Positions 35,346 to 48,800 of a stretch of DNA of 64,000 nt are shown piece by piece (within the stretch, counting starts at the first letter, position 1; the number at the start of each line of letters is the position of its first letter). A program made the translations under genes and the position numbers. Below the pieces are notes generated by a model, which saw only the letters and a program-made list of their open reading frames with translations, was not told where the DNA came from and searched no databases. The stretch lies in NCBI GenBank assembly GCA_023313575.1, contig JAJTTP010000010.1, forward strand, positions 1,054,001 to 1,118,000, read 5' to 3'. Source of the stretch: Eutypella sp. D-1. Taxonomy: Eukaryota > Ascomycota > Sordariomycetes > Xylariales > Diatrypaceae.

Positions 35346-38079
35346 TTACTTGCGGTTCGATCTACTTTGGCTCCGCTCAACGACACGACCATTGCCGCCA
35401 CCCGTCGCAACTGTGTCAAAATCGTAGTGTTTCAGAGTGTGCTCGTATTTCGGGTTGCGCAAGAACTTCGGAACCGAGTCCTGTAGGCAATCATTAATAT
35501 CTGAAACCCAATTCTGAGGCAGAGGAAACTTACACTAGCCATCAATTTGAATACTGCGTTCTGTGCGTCTTCAAACAGCGCCGTAACCTCATGTAAGGTG
35601 TCGATCATGGCTACATCTTGACCGACTGCCTTCGTCATGCGGGTGGCCAGATTGTTCCGCAGCTGGTGGTCGATGTTCAACTCACAGGGCGAGCCAGGAG
35701 CAAGAAATGCATTGTAGATGCCGTATGCTTGGGCCATGATCTCCTTGATACCATCCATCGAGGACACATTCGGGTTCTTCTGAGCCGAACGAATCGCCTG
35801 CCGACAGCTGCGGACGAAATCATCGACATCTAGGTAGAACGATAGGTTCTCTTCACAATGCGTCTCCCGCAAGTTCTCCCGGAATAGCAACCGCAAGGCG
35901 GCATCGCTCAGGATCTTGTCTAGACGTTGCGTGTTCGAGTCCCTTGCACCACCACCGGTACGAACCGCCGTGTTTTCGCTTTCGGACGTGCGACCTCGAG
36001 TTCCTCCTCCGTTCAGGATGTCCTTTCCACCCGCTGTTAGTTGATATATCGAGTTCTTCGTCGGCTGGAACAGGGCGGCCGAAGGCGATGTAGCTATGTA
36101 GGCACGGTCCTGTTGAATCGACTCCATCATGCCATACTCGACAAACAGGGACGCCATCTCGTACGTTTCACGACGCTCGACAGTGGTGCAGCAGTCCATC
36201 AACCAATCAGACACGGCCTTGCCGGTAAACGTATCCTTGAATGTCTTCCCTCCGATCTTGCGCTCACTCGCCATCTTCACGCCCGTCAAGCCATCGCGGT
36301 AGTCGGTTAAAGATTCCGAATCGGCAGCGCTGACGCTCGACTTGATGTTAAGACCATTAGCCCCGAGCAACCTTCTGAAGACGACCTCCAGCGTTCCCCT
36401 ATCCATCACAAGCTTATCGGTCGCCGAGTCTCTTTCCAAGATACACAACTGGCACGTCCCAAGAGCAAGAAGATCGCCTATTTGCCTCTGCTGAATGCCG
36501 TTTCTTGAGCAAAAGCGGTCCAAGACGGTCAGACCCTTGGACGTCAACTGCCACACAGAACCCTTCATCGTATACGTCGGTTGCAGCTTGCCGTCGGCCG
36601 ACTCGATGAACCTAGCGTCTAAAAATCTTTGGCATATTGACCGAGCCATGTCCTTGGCCATGGAGAAAGTCGTCGTTGTCGTGGTCGTTACAATGCGAGA
36701 CGGATCCTTAGGGTCTGGCATACGATTTGATTGCGAGAATTTGAGGGAACCAAGGTTGTTGATGGCATCTTCCGACAAGAACGTATGCTCTATCCTCGTT
36801 AACCTGACGCGATGGGCACCCAACGGCAATAAGCTAACAATCAAAGTCGAGAAGAGATCTTTGAAATCCTATCCACATGAATTAGCGACGGAAATTCCCT
36901 GAGACCAAGAAATAGCAGGAGGTTTAACATAAAATAGAGTAAATGCTACCCCAGCCTGTCTTGCCTGCCTGCTGCCTGCCTGGTTTTTACGGGCAGTTTT
37001 TGAACAGGATAATCTCTGTAAAAATTACGACCACTTACCTTTGTAAAGGGGCGCTCATCATCCGTCATGCGGAGGAGCCTCGAAGATGTTTGGTGCATCT
37101 TGTTGTCCCTGCCGGAATACAAGACGGGGAGAGGGCGGTTAGGGTCAGTTGAGGAGTAAGGCCGCGAGATGGGATCGTTCGCGGACTTCGCAGCGGGCTG
37201 ACTCGGTGACCTCTTCCTTTCAAATGCGGGAGTCGCAGGAGTTGGGGTTGAGGAGAGAGAAGAATTGTTGGAAAGGTTTTTGAAAGAGGGAGACCTTGCC
37301 TCAGCACTAGTCGGAGGGGGTTCTAGCGCAACGGAAAACCGGCTGAGGGTTGAAGTTGAACTTCGAGTTCGAATTGTAGGAGTGAGAGTCTTGTCAAGAG
37401 CAGCGGCAGCAAGAGCGAAAAACCCAGCAGGCTTTTGATTTTTTGGAGAAGGCGTAGGAATGGAACTGGTCGATACGGAAGGATGATGATGAGTGTATTG
37501 CTGTGAACGGGAAGTTCCTATGTTGGTGTCGATCCTGGCGATATTGGATGAAGCAGCAGCAGGGCTTTTCTTGAAAGGAGTAGGATCGGTAGATGATTGA
37601 GAAGAGCTGATCACAGGAGCGGCGGCGACAACAGCAGCAGCAGCAGCAGCAGGAGTAGCGGCAGGAGTAGCAGCGACAACAGCGGGAGACGTAGTAGTGG
37701 TAGTAGTAGTAGTAGTAGTAGTAGTGTCGTCTGAAAAGGTGGTAATATGACTATTGGCGTTAGCATGCGCCGTAGTGCTATTAGTGTCTTCGCTTCCAGC
37801 TGGTGATGACTCGCTGTTCTTGTATTGGCCCTCTACTTCCTCTTCCTCGTCCTCACTTTCGTCCTCGTCCTCGTCGTCCTCCACCTGTCGAATTGTCTGC
37901 GAGTAATCTTTTTGGTGTGGTGACGTCTGTGAAGACGATGACGATGTTGTTTGTGCCGCCTCTGGAATTCCCGTAGTGGTGGTGGTGGATGGTGTGTTGG
38001 TAGTAGTGGTAATAATATTGGTATTGATATTGGTGTTAGTGTTGGTGGTTGTTGTGTTGGGCTGAGAGTGTGCAGCCAT
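35346..38079 (-). CDS. RGS/DEP regulator of G-protein signalling (FlbA/Sst2 type)
   Basis: GTPase activator for a heterotrimeric G-alpha subunit, controlling vegetative growth versus sporulation in Aspergillus (FlbA) and pheromone response in yeast (Sst2). Exons: 38079-37039, 36868-35534 and 35480-35346, giving 836 residues. Residues 1-350 are low-complexity Thr/Asn/Ser/Ala with poly-Thr and acidic runs. The junction restores ERPFTK-DFKDLFSTLIVSLLPL. Two fungal DEP modules follow: about 365-470 (RVRLTRIEHTFLSEDAINNL, MKGSVWQLTSKGLTVLDRF) and about 545-640 (FTGKAVSDWLMDCCTTVERR). The RGS domain is about 665-815 (LRLLFRENLRETHCEENLSF, NNLATRM), with the last part in exon 3 (DSVPKFLRNPKYEHTL). 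A short out-of-frame uORF overlaps the start codon. Confidence 0.93.
37691..37727 (-). repeat. Trinucleotide repeat encoding poly-Thr
   Basis: A GTA/GTG run on the + strand gives about a dozen Thr codons (ACT/ACC) in the low-complexity N-terminus of the RGS protein. It is likely length-variable between strains. Confidence 0.85.
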
Positions 38080-38086
38080 CTACCAT
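38036..38086 (-). promoter_or_regulatory. Overlapping uORF at RGS start codon
   Basis: An ATG 7 nt upstream of the RGS start (arranged ATGGTAGATGG) opens a 16-codon frame, MVDGCTLSAQHNNHQH, ending in TAA inside the RGS coding region. Scanning ribosomes meet it first. If used, it would reduce RGS translation. Start-site usage is not known. Confidence 0.5.
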
Positions 38087-38239
38087 TCAAAATACGGGAA
38101 AAGGAAAAAAAAAAAGGGCTTGGAAACGGTTTTTAGGTTTGTAAGGAGAGGCTGCAACGAATTATGATTAAAAACCGACAGCGCCCATAAGGAGCTTATG
38201 AGGAGTCAGTCAGTTTAGTTTTAGTCGGTCGGTCGGTAC

Positions 38240-38281
38240 GGGACAGGACAGGCCAGGCCCAGGACAGGACAGGACAGGGAA
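38240..38281. repeat. Imperfect CAGGA/GGACA tandem repeat
   Basis: GGACAGGACAGGCCAGGCCC is followed by AGGACAGGACAGGACAGGGA; the unit is 5 bp. It lies about 160-200 bp upstream of the RGS start codon. Confidence 0.8.
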
Positions 38282-39785
38282 CGGGACTGCTTGGACTGGT
38301 ATGTAGATTGGGCAGCCCTGGTTGATTTATTGGCAGATTATTGGTAGATATGTAAGTACTAGAGTAGAGGTACTCCGTACTAAAAGGTTCCTTCGTACCT
38401 CTTTCTGTACTTTCGTAGTTTCGTTACTTTTGTTAGGCAGGTAGGCCGGACTTGAACTGACAAGACTTCCTTGACAAGACCAAGACTGAATGGGGACTGG
38501 GACTTGGTACTAGGACTGGGTACTTTTCTTCGTTTTCTTCTCACAGTTTCTCAGTTCAGGTCTGTCAGGGTCATGTGCGGTAACGTAAACCGAACAAAAT
38601 GGGTCCAGGGGGGATACACTAAAGCCAAATCCAAAACCCGATGTTGATAAAATAATAACTAATCAGAAATATTATTCGATCAGATAGAAAATAAAAAATA
38701 AAAATAAAAGGGCCTTAAATGGAAAAAGGTACCCGGAGCAAACCTGGGGAGGGGGGGAGGTGTGTAGCTGGAGGCAAACCAAGCCAAACAAACCACAACC
38801 TAAGCAGTCAAAACAAGTCCTTCCTGTAGGCTGTGATAGATACTAACCTGTAATCCTATAACGCTAGCTTAGGATTAGGAAGGTTAGGGTAGGGAGGGCA
38901 TTGACTGTGGGTTTATGCCCTTTTTTGTTTTTGTTGGTATTCTTTTCTTTCCCCTGGCGTTTTTTTATCTTATTTTAAACGTTCCTTGCTCGAATCCCTT
39001 AACCGGGATCCCCTTGCTTTCCTTTTCTGTCACTGGGGACTGGGTAATAATAATAATTCTTCGCGAGCAGAGATGATGAGGCAGCATAGGGCAATTGTCA
39101 GAGGGTCTGGGGGAGGTGTGTGTGTAGGTAGGTTAATATTGGGATATTGTAGATAGTCTTGGATAGTAGAAAGCTCTAGGTGGTCTGGTGGTGGTGAGTA
39201 AGTAGGTATGTAAGGAGGAAGACAGACAAACCCGTGGACAGAGTATGTAGACAGATAACTAATAAGGTCCAGATAGATAGTGTCCAAGCAGCCAAGGTTC
39301 AGAAGGTTGTAGCGCAGTGGAGGTTTGGAACAGGCCAGATAGAGGTATGTGTGTGCATATACTTCGTATCTACATAGAGGTATGGATGTACCTGGATATG
39401 CATGTATGAACGTACGTATAGTAACCTGGAAGTGGTAAGGTATGCAGGTATGCAATTGCAATGTATGTAATGTAATGTCAGAGTGCGGAACGTGAAAACG
39501 TGGGACGTATGTACTTGTAAAGCGGGAAAGAGGGGGATGGAGGGAGGGGAGCCCTGGAAGGGGGGGGTGGCGTAATTGATGTATTTACATAAGTATGTAC
39601 GTATCTAGGTAGGTGTACAAAGAGGATTCCATCAAGAGCACGGTTCATCAGGGGGGATGTGTTCGGTACGCTTATGTACGGAGCAAGGACTCTATAATTC
39701 AGTGATCGACATTTGTAGAGGATACCTCCGCGTGATAGATAGAAAAAAAGACTGGGGACAGGAATGATCGAATCCAGGAATCCAG

Positions 39786-39803
39786 GTACCTAGGTAGGTA
39801 CCC
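39786..39803. repeat. GTACCTAGGTAGGTACC palindromic element
   Basis: A near-perfect palindrome and a member of the TACCTAGGTAGG family seen across the window, for example near 1520, 20550, 21300 and 28050. Confidence 0.6.
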
Positions 39804-42800
39804 AGATAGACAAGACTTTCTAAAGAACGGCGCTAGGCTTGTCAGAGTGCCAAGTACTCGTGGCAGCGGGAGGCGGTACTAGCCCTAGAAGATTGAAATA
39901 CTGGTAGAAAAAGACCGGTAAAGTACCTACTCTCTTGTGGTTCCAAGGTTGAAGGCGAATCGGGATTTGCCTGTCGCTGGCGGGCACCTGGACAGTAAAC
40001 ACCTCTCGGGTACCGAGTACTAAAGAGGAAAACGTGTGCAATAGATCCATTCGAGCAGGCTCAAGAGGTACTAGGAGATTTAGGGGTGGAAAGGGGGGGT
40101 GGGAGAGAGGGGGGGCACTAAGGCAGACCTGCATTGCATTGCCCAGGCTCTTGCATATGGAAAATGGGGTTCACCTGCAGTATTTTCCTCTTGATCCCTT
40201 TTATTCGCTCCTCTGCTAGGCGGGTTTCCTGCGACATAAAAACGGGTCAGCGCGCTAGGTACATGCGACTTAAATTCTGATGCAGCCATGTGCCCACTGC
40301 CCACTTTAGTTTGGAAAATGAGGAATTATCTACTACTAAGTATGTAGGCCTGGAGATATTTCAAGGGTGCTGTAGAATGCCGTACTGTACGTGAATAGCA
40401 CCACTGCGGAGACGAGATGGCTAGATAGATCCATATCTATCATATGGATATACGTCCCCCCTCCCTCTCCCTGAGAAATTATATACATAAAGGCGCCAGA
40501 GCAGAGTGCCCCTCCGTTCGGTGTACATATATTCATACTACCTTCTATGAAGTAAGTAGTATACTACATCAGCAAGTATGAAGATAAAGGGCTGGGTGTG
40601 GATCAAATTGGCAAAACGGAGTAGGACGGTTACTCCGTAGACGGTATCCAGTCTGCCAGTGCGTGCGTATATGCGCGTGCCCTGCCCCTTAAGAGAACCA
40701 GTTATCCACGAATATCTATAAGACAAGTGACAATAATCATGTCGAACAAAGTCTGCGATAGGATGAAGGTCCGGGTATGATTGGACGGGATAGAGGGGAC
40801 CTCCTCAAGGTATAAGACGCATTAGGAAAGGGGAGGTAATGCTAGTTGCATGCAGATCGATGCGCCTGTCTGGATAGGGAGGATGTGCGGTCAGGAAAAT
40901 AGTACTGTATTGTGTACTTTGGACGTAGGCGTAGGCGGGGCTGCCGCTAGCCGTTAGTAGCATGGTAACCCCATCATTTGCCATGTGCAGGGCCACATTT
41001 CTTCCTTTCTTTTTCTTCTTTTTTTTTTCTTCAGTGCTACTATGGCGGTAGTACAGACTTGGATGTCTCGACATGTCTCATCTGAACGAGACTATGTAGC
41101 TCGTAGCTTAACTAGTTGGAGGTTTGCATTGAGGAAAATGCGGGCGAGGCGGGAATTAGCATCATCGAAATCTTGTCAGCCTATCAAGAACCCCGAGAGC
41201 GCCATTAAAGTCCAAGCTTTGGTCGCCTACTACATAGTTTGTATGTGCGTATATTGATTGAGATGATACCGAGAAGATGTACGAATGCATCCTACCGTTG
41301 TACCATACATGATCAATCGGGCGGAGGTGAACGAGCTATCTCGAGCAAGTTGATGAATGATGAAGGCTTACAAATACTTCATTACTTACCTGCATACAGC
41401 TTCCCAGTCAACCAGTTTCGTAGACACACCTTTGGCTACTCTCCGTAATCCTGACGTATTAAACCATTGACTAAGTTGCATTATCCATCCCATATTATAG
41501 TATGGATATCTAACGACCTGATGACTCAGTGTAAGTACAAGTAGATATTTAAAGACTTCGCCACGGAAACGGACCCGCCGTTTTCTAGGTTTCGAATCTT
41601 TCTAGAAGGAGTTAGTGTAGATATGAGACAAAAGACCGGAGAGGGCTACCAGAGGCTACCTGCCTCTAGTAACCTAGACCGGGCACGGCAGAGCTACGAT
41701 CATCCTTTGACCCTTCAAAGTCGTCCTGACCCTTCTTCTCGGCTTCTTCCTTCTCGACAAACACGTGTCGCGCACGTGCCATCCCTGAAAATCGTCGGTT
41801 TAGAATCATATACCCAGCTGGTGCACGTACGTGGTATCGAATCCTTCACTGATGTTGCGGTATGATATGTCCGACGTCTCTATCGTATCGTTGTTGTCGT
41901 AGTTTAGTCAGCCTTACGGAGCTCATCTCTTACACATCCCATACATATAATGCAGTAAGTGTACATATACACACATATATAAGTATGATTATTGTATGAC
42001 CGGCATCGCTTAAAAGATGCGCTGTTTCATGCCGTGTTCTACTTGTGCCTCTGTTCTCTTCACCGTCTCTATTTCAGGTCAGAAGGCAATGCAACGGATC
42101 CCGCGATGCGGAAATTATATTCGCAGCAATCGTGTCATATATGTAGGTGACTTACTCCGCAACGACATGCTTCGGAGCGAATCGGATGCTCTATCTCCAT
42201 GTTGGGGAATGTTGGGTGCGTATTAGTGGCGTAAATACGTCGTCGGAAGTGGGCGTATCCATATATCCGGCGCCAAACCAAGTCGGCCGAACATTCCTGT
42301 GCACTTAATTAAGTCCTCGTCTACAAACGTAGACAGGAGCACTCATAACCCACAGCAGCCATACATTGGACTTGCCAAAAGAAAACGGGAGCAGCGCGCC
42401 TCATCTTGGTAACACAGCTACGCTTAATTCGTACCGAGACTTCACCAATGCCTGACTGCATCGTCAAGTAGCCGCGCACGGGCTTTGCTGATGTCAAACT
42501 TTCGGCGCCTTATACTACATGGAAATAGTATAGCATGTAGTATTATACATGTAGATCGAGGCTTAGGGACATAATACGTGCATAAGGAAAATATCACATC
42601 CATGCCCGGTTCCGACTCCGGGAACCACCTACCAACGTAGACTTACTTGATACCTACCTTGGAAGCAGCTGAGGTAAATCAAGTGCTGATCAAATTGATA
42701 ACCGAACAGCCCGAAGAGCTATCGCGGGATTCAGGAATCACGCTTGGACAATTAACAGATTATACCTATGCACTACTATAACCACGGCATACTATGGTTC

Positions 42801-45800
42801 GGCCACAAGCGGGTTTAACCTATCCATATTCGCGAATAGAAAGGTGGTTGGTTATCGGCGCGGCTTCTGATTAAGATGGTCACTATCAGTGTACCTAGTG
42901 TAAAAGGGGGTAGTTCCCGCCACTTGAGCAGGTGTCCAGCAGTGCAAGGTGTCCTTGTAGAGTCTGAAATATACATACCATCTCCTGAAGAGCCGTGGAT
43001 GTGATCCTCCCCTCGGAAGGTACATATAGGTATTCAGGTACATTATCTAGGCATGCATGTACTTAGAGTGACTTTCAGACAGCCTTGGAAGTCTCTAGGG
43101 TACCAGGAAGACTAACACGTTGCTGACCAGGGTCTACTTGGTGTATTACGTTCATGCTGCATGCATGACCTGTTTTCTGTTCGACCGACCAGATCTGCAC
43201 GTGCCGTCAGGGATTAAGAACCCCACCACACCTCTCCTGACCCCATCCGTCTTCGGTATTCCAGCCCACCTTACTTACCGATAAAGGAATACCATGTTAA
43301 CCATGCACAACTGATGCTCGATATAAAGAATTCGGATCGGGACCGATGCTATACACGGAATTACCCGAATACTGGAATAAAGTACGACGGCTCGTGGGTT
43401 ATTCGCCTCGATTTTTCACGTTCTATTATGTATGGTTTAGAAATTCAATAAGTTCACGAGGAGCGACAGTTCCCAAAGTGCGATATATATATGAAATGAT
43501 GTGTATAAAGGTAGGCACTTCAACTAACTTAAAGGGTGGATATGTAGTATGTTTGATTTGCGCTGGCTCGGACTATTTTCTTCCCTTGCCAGAAGACCCA
43601 ACCCAGGACAACAGGGTACCAGGTGGGTATTTATAGGCAGACAGGGTTGAATTTGCCCGGACTTCGACTATCCGCTTTCGAAGAGAAGGACGGGAGAAAC
43701 TGGGCGTTAGAGGTGACAAGGATACAAACGCAAAGAAAACCCCCCAAAAAAAAGAAAGAAAGAAAGACGGATGTGCAGAGAGACGTTACTACCTTGACAT
43801 TGACTACCGATTTTGGGGTTGTCTTCAACTAATTGCCATAACATCACCTGTATATATTAGTCATCTATCTTGTTCCCGACTTTCAAGGTGTGTGTGCCTT
43901 AGCAACAATGTGTACGTGTGTACGTTCGTTCTAGCTATTTAGGGCCCAACTGGCTGGTAACTCTCTCGCTGCCGTATGCTTTTCTAATCTGGGTCGACAT
44001 GCAAATATACTGCTGGGCCCGACCGGATATGAATATGGTCTAGTCACAGCATGTAAATGGGTACACGGCATTAAAATATGAACCATTATCACGTCTTCTT
44101 TAATAAAGTGGGTATACGCTTGGAAAGATCATGAAGTTCTTATGCGTAGTACAAAACAACCACCGAGGCGGGACGTTTCGCCATCGTACAGTTCGATGCC
44201 TCACATAACCTCAACAAACATGCAGACATGCCCGGTGCCGACGACGGAGCCGGCATCCCCCCTATTACTCGGGTGCGTACATCTATTAAACAAAATTATA
44301 CACCCTCACAAACTCGTAATGAACTTAAAAGTGTGAGCTGGTGGATCCACCATTTTCCTAATTGGGGAGTTACCTAAATAGGTAGGAGCCCCAAGTTCAA
44401 TGGTCAAAAAATGTCACTAACAACTACGAAAGAGTCGAATCTGGCCGTCATCAGGGCTGTTAGTGTCTTGTGGGAACTACATACGCCTAGGTATGTTTGT
44501 AAGGAGAGGCTTCTGGTATATGTAATATACAGAGATGTAATCGTCCTCTCTGGCATGGGGATAATTAAACCTTGTTAGTGAGACTCTACCAGACTGCCCA
44601 GATCCCCCTAGGCAGCTGGATATGCAGTTCCCCTGCCAATAATCAACTTATAACCTAACCATTACGTTCAGACGATGGGCTTTGGAGACATCAGGGGAGA
44701 GAATTCCTATTGGTTTTTGATCATGTAGCTTTTCATGATCCTTAAAGGTCTTTTGCGTGCTGATATGGAAGGTCACCTGCCTCCCCCGCGATGCATGTCA
44801 TTGCACCTTGCTTCAGCCTCAAAAGCTATAAAAAGCACAACACACGAATTTCATACACACTTACATAGATGCCAGCTTAATCAGGTATGATATAAGCGTG
44901 CCACGGACAGCATCCCACGTGTGTCTTTGTCCGTCAAACTGACCCCGGCCATCGCCTGTCGTACCGTGTACATAGGTCAAAACCACGAGCAGAAGTGGGA
45001 CATAGCAACCCTACATAGGGATCGATTTTACTATGTACATGATCTAGTGATAGTATGCGTATCGTATCCTGCCACTTACCACCTACGCCTGTCCCCGCAG
45101 CTTCTAGTTCTTCTAGAAACCATCCCGAAGCTGCACAAGCATGCGTATCATGTCTAGTTTGCACGAAACCAGACGTTTCATCATTTCCTACATACTTACT
45201 TAGTAGTCTACAAACCTCAACTAAAGAAGGCAAGGGTTTCCCGGGGAGATCGTTGGGCTACGGGTGGGCTACACGACCATTCGGCGATGAGAAACTTCTC
45301 TGCTTTACGCCACTATTTCGTTATTAGGGAATCCCGCTCACGTACTAGTGTCAGAGACTTCCTCTAAGACCAAGAATCATAAGAACCTAACTTCTTCGGG
45401 TATTACTTTCTTCTCCAGTATTGGATAGTGGGAAGTGAACTACGACCCGTCTACTGCCGGTCGTCGTGAATTCAATGCCATCTGCTAGTTTATACATATG
45501 CCAGATCTCGCAGTTCTACCTACCTCATAAGCCAAGCCCCCCTACAGAAGTTTCACATAATGTATTTACGGGATCACCACCCAGCCACCTACATGGAATC
45601 CCTTAATTAACCCATGCATTTCGGAGAACCCGTCAGCACCTTCGCATGGAACCGTGGGTTGCGTTCTTCCGCTGGCACGCCCTCGAACTTTGGTGCACAC
45701 GCCCAGTACATACTTGAGTAACCTGGTAATCTATGCTGAACCAGCGCTTCGTCCAAGAGCCTCAGGACGGCAGCTGATAGATGTATCGGGTGGACAGATC

Positions 45801-48800
45801 CGATAATACCCAGCGCACGAAAGTGACATCATCAAGAGAACATACTTCTGTATAGAAGAGCCGCCAATTCTTCTAGCTAAATTTTAACCTGGTTACTAGA
45901 TGCTCCGCTATCAGCTTGCGATCGTGGCGACCATCATCAATAGATAACCATCAGACCTGCGCTACCGCACTAGGCCACCTTTAGCACTAATTAGTCAACC
46001 GTGCCCGCGCTTTCCACTCAGCATTAAGGCTGGGCGTACTACTACTACGGACGATAGTATGATAGTGTATGTACCCACACCGCAAATCCGAGAATGCCCC
46101 AGTCCGCTATAGTAAAAGAGGTAACAGCTCGACTGCGAAACGATAATGGCATTGACGACAAGGCACCGGCCCAGTTGCACTATGCCCGGCATAGTAAGTG
46201 AGCCATGCCCTGGAGATCGTTAGCTGAGGATCCTCTAGTGTCTTTCGTGTAGCTCGGCCGCTCCGTGAACGTGGGAAGTGGATAGATTTCTCCCCACGGC
46301 ACCAGCCTTTTGTTTTTGCCCCTTCAATCCTCCCCTGGAAGCGAAACTTTGCCTTCTTGTATTACCAGGTTGCGACTATCGTGGGAAGAAGGAAGCGGCA
46401 CGTCATGGGCCGTCAGGGTTTGAATTTTTAGACACTGGCACGGATGTTTGGCGTTGCAGACGCTAAACAAATAGTCTTGTACGCATGTAGTTAGTTGATC
46501 ATGCATCGTGGATGGACGTCCGTCTCTGCGCTGGATGGGCGCAGGACCCCTGAGCGTGGCAGCGTGCCGAGACTGTTTGTCCCGCCTGGTCACAAGGTAA
46601 CCTCAACTCCACGCTGTGCGAGCCTTCACATACCAGAGTGTTATTAAAATTTATACAAGGCGCAATTGTTTTCGAGCCACGACCACGGGTTTCCAAAGCT
46701 GGGCTTGTGCGGTAGCTCTTCTTGACCTATACATGCTATGAATCTGAATTGCTAGAGTACATACATAGTAGAGCAGGTAAACTCCAGTCTCTTTCACATC
46801 GTTACATGCAAAGACCTCCAATTAGTTACTGTGTGGCGCAGGAGGTTTGCCATGGCCGACTTCGGACGCATCGTGGGATGAAGAGGGGTTGGTCGTACGG
46901 GCGAGCACCTGCTATACAATAAACGTCTTAATTACAAGTAACTATATCGTGGGTGAAGCTATTCAATTAGGGGACTATGCCCTTCCCTACTCTGCTGTAT
47001 TATCTAAGTAAAGTAAGCATGTTTCGTGATCCCTCTGTAGTAGACTTAAGAATATCTAGTAATTCGTTATTACCCGCCCCTCACACACCACGGAAAACTT
47101 GCGGTATGGCTTCAGCCCAGGCTTCGCTAGGCCGAGACCGCCCACGTTTTAGATGGGGGTGCCACGTGGTGTGCGAGGCCACACGAGGAAAAAGTGGTGC
47201 AAAAAGTGCGAGCGAGCGAGACATATCGCGTGCCTTTGTACGTGGTACAGGAGGGACAAGACAAATACCACATAGACTAGTACTATATAGTCAATTAGTT
47301 GCTAATAACCCATGGCACACGGCCTGTCTCGTCAGGGATCAGGTATTTAGGGCGCTGTGGGCGCAAGTGTAGGTACTTCGTTGTGTGTGTGGCAGGTGTG
47401 AGTTCCCTTGCTCCTCGTGAGATTCTTCGCATGGGGCGCTTAGTTAGTAGCCGTGCGTGCCCAGACCGAGTAAATTAATCGACGGCGCCGACTGGGTCGT
47501 CCGGGATCATGGACCGCAATTTGTTGCTACCAGAACTTGTCCTACCCAGTCAGCCATCTAACCGTCATCTTCAATCTTCTGACGCGGGCAGAGCGATCGA
47601 AGAAATAGGCTGGAGTTTGCGGTTCCATACGTCAGTCCATACATGATCACGTAGAGACATCGTCGGTGCGTCGGGATAAGTTTACCACATTAATCTGGCG
47701 GAAGAGCAAGACGTGCTGCTGTAGGTCGCTCCCATTGTATTTCCATTTTAGACATATGGCATTCCTTCATCTCTTGTAGCATCATGACCGGATGATGAGA
47801 AGCCATGCAGCTTGACCAGGCTTGTGTCACCTTGGCCCAGAATACTATGCAGGCTATCATCACCGACAGTGCCGACGTGAGCGGGAGACAAGTCTCAATC
47901 CTGGCGGCGCAGACTAATGGGAGGGCTTAAAACCACAAGTTGCCCCTCACATGGGAGCCAGGCCACATGGCAAAGAACCGGGTCAGCCCTGTCAGGTCTA
48001 CTATGTACTTTTGTTACAAAGAGATGAGGCCCTTTACCTCTCCGGCGGGACAGCATTGGGTATTACCTACTAGTCATTCGTAGCACGTTACAGTAGCCAT
48101 GTAGTCTCTCTTACCGACAGAAGAAGAGCATGGGACACGGCTAACCGCATCTCATTCACGGGTAGGGGCTCGGAGGAGGATTGACCCAACTACTTGGGAG
48201 CGATCGCATAGCCAGGTTGTTTCATACCATGGCAATCCGCAGCGGGAGCAAGCAGCGAGGACTGGCTGGCGGAACGCCTGGCTGTCCGGTGTCACCGCTG
48301 TATCAATATTGTCGATATGACCAGGGTTTACAGATCTATCAACAGCCATTTGCAGGTCATTTACAGGTCTATGCCACGGAAGATAGATTGAAAGTAGAGG
48401 GGGCGTCCTGCGTGTTTACTTTAACGCCTCATATGCTCACATGGAAGGGACTGTAAGCGTATGTGAATATCAAGACTAATGAGAAATTACAGTAGCATAT
48501 GTGATGCAGAAGCCTACACTACCTACTTACCTTGCTTACCCGACCCCTTTGCGAATAACATTCCGAACACACTGTTATTATCTTCTAGTGTATACTATAT
48601 GCCTACGTCAAAAGTTCCCGGGGCTAGATTAACTGGTTCGATTGTGCGATAAGTAGGACCGCCACACACAACTTACTACCGCTATTAGAAGCTTCCGTTC
48701 TAGACTGCAGAGAAGAAATTCTTCCTTTCTAGCTGGCAACCTTGAAGCAACTGTTGTATATTGTTTAAAGATTGGATACGGATTGGATCGGCGAAATATC

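Noticed and set aside
39030..39461. 143-codon frame on the minus strand in the RGS upstream region
   Set aside because: Its Tyr/Pro/Thr-rich translation comes from TAGGTA/TATGTA repeats, and there is no domain.
46977..47372. 131-codon frame in the gene desert
   Set aside because: Amino-acid make-up looks random, codon use differs from true genes here, and there are no conserved motifs.
48600..48660. GGTTCGATTG resembling a tRNA B box
   Set aside because: No A box or foldable cloverleaf upstream of it.
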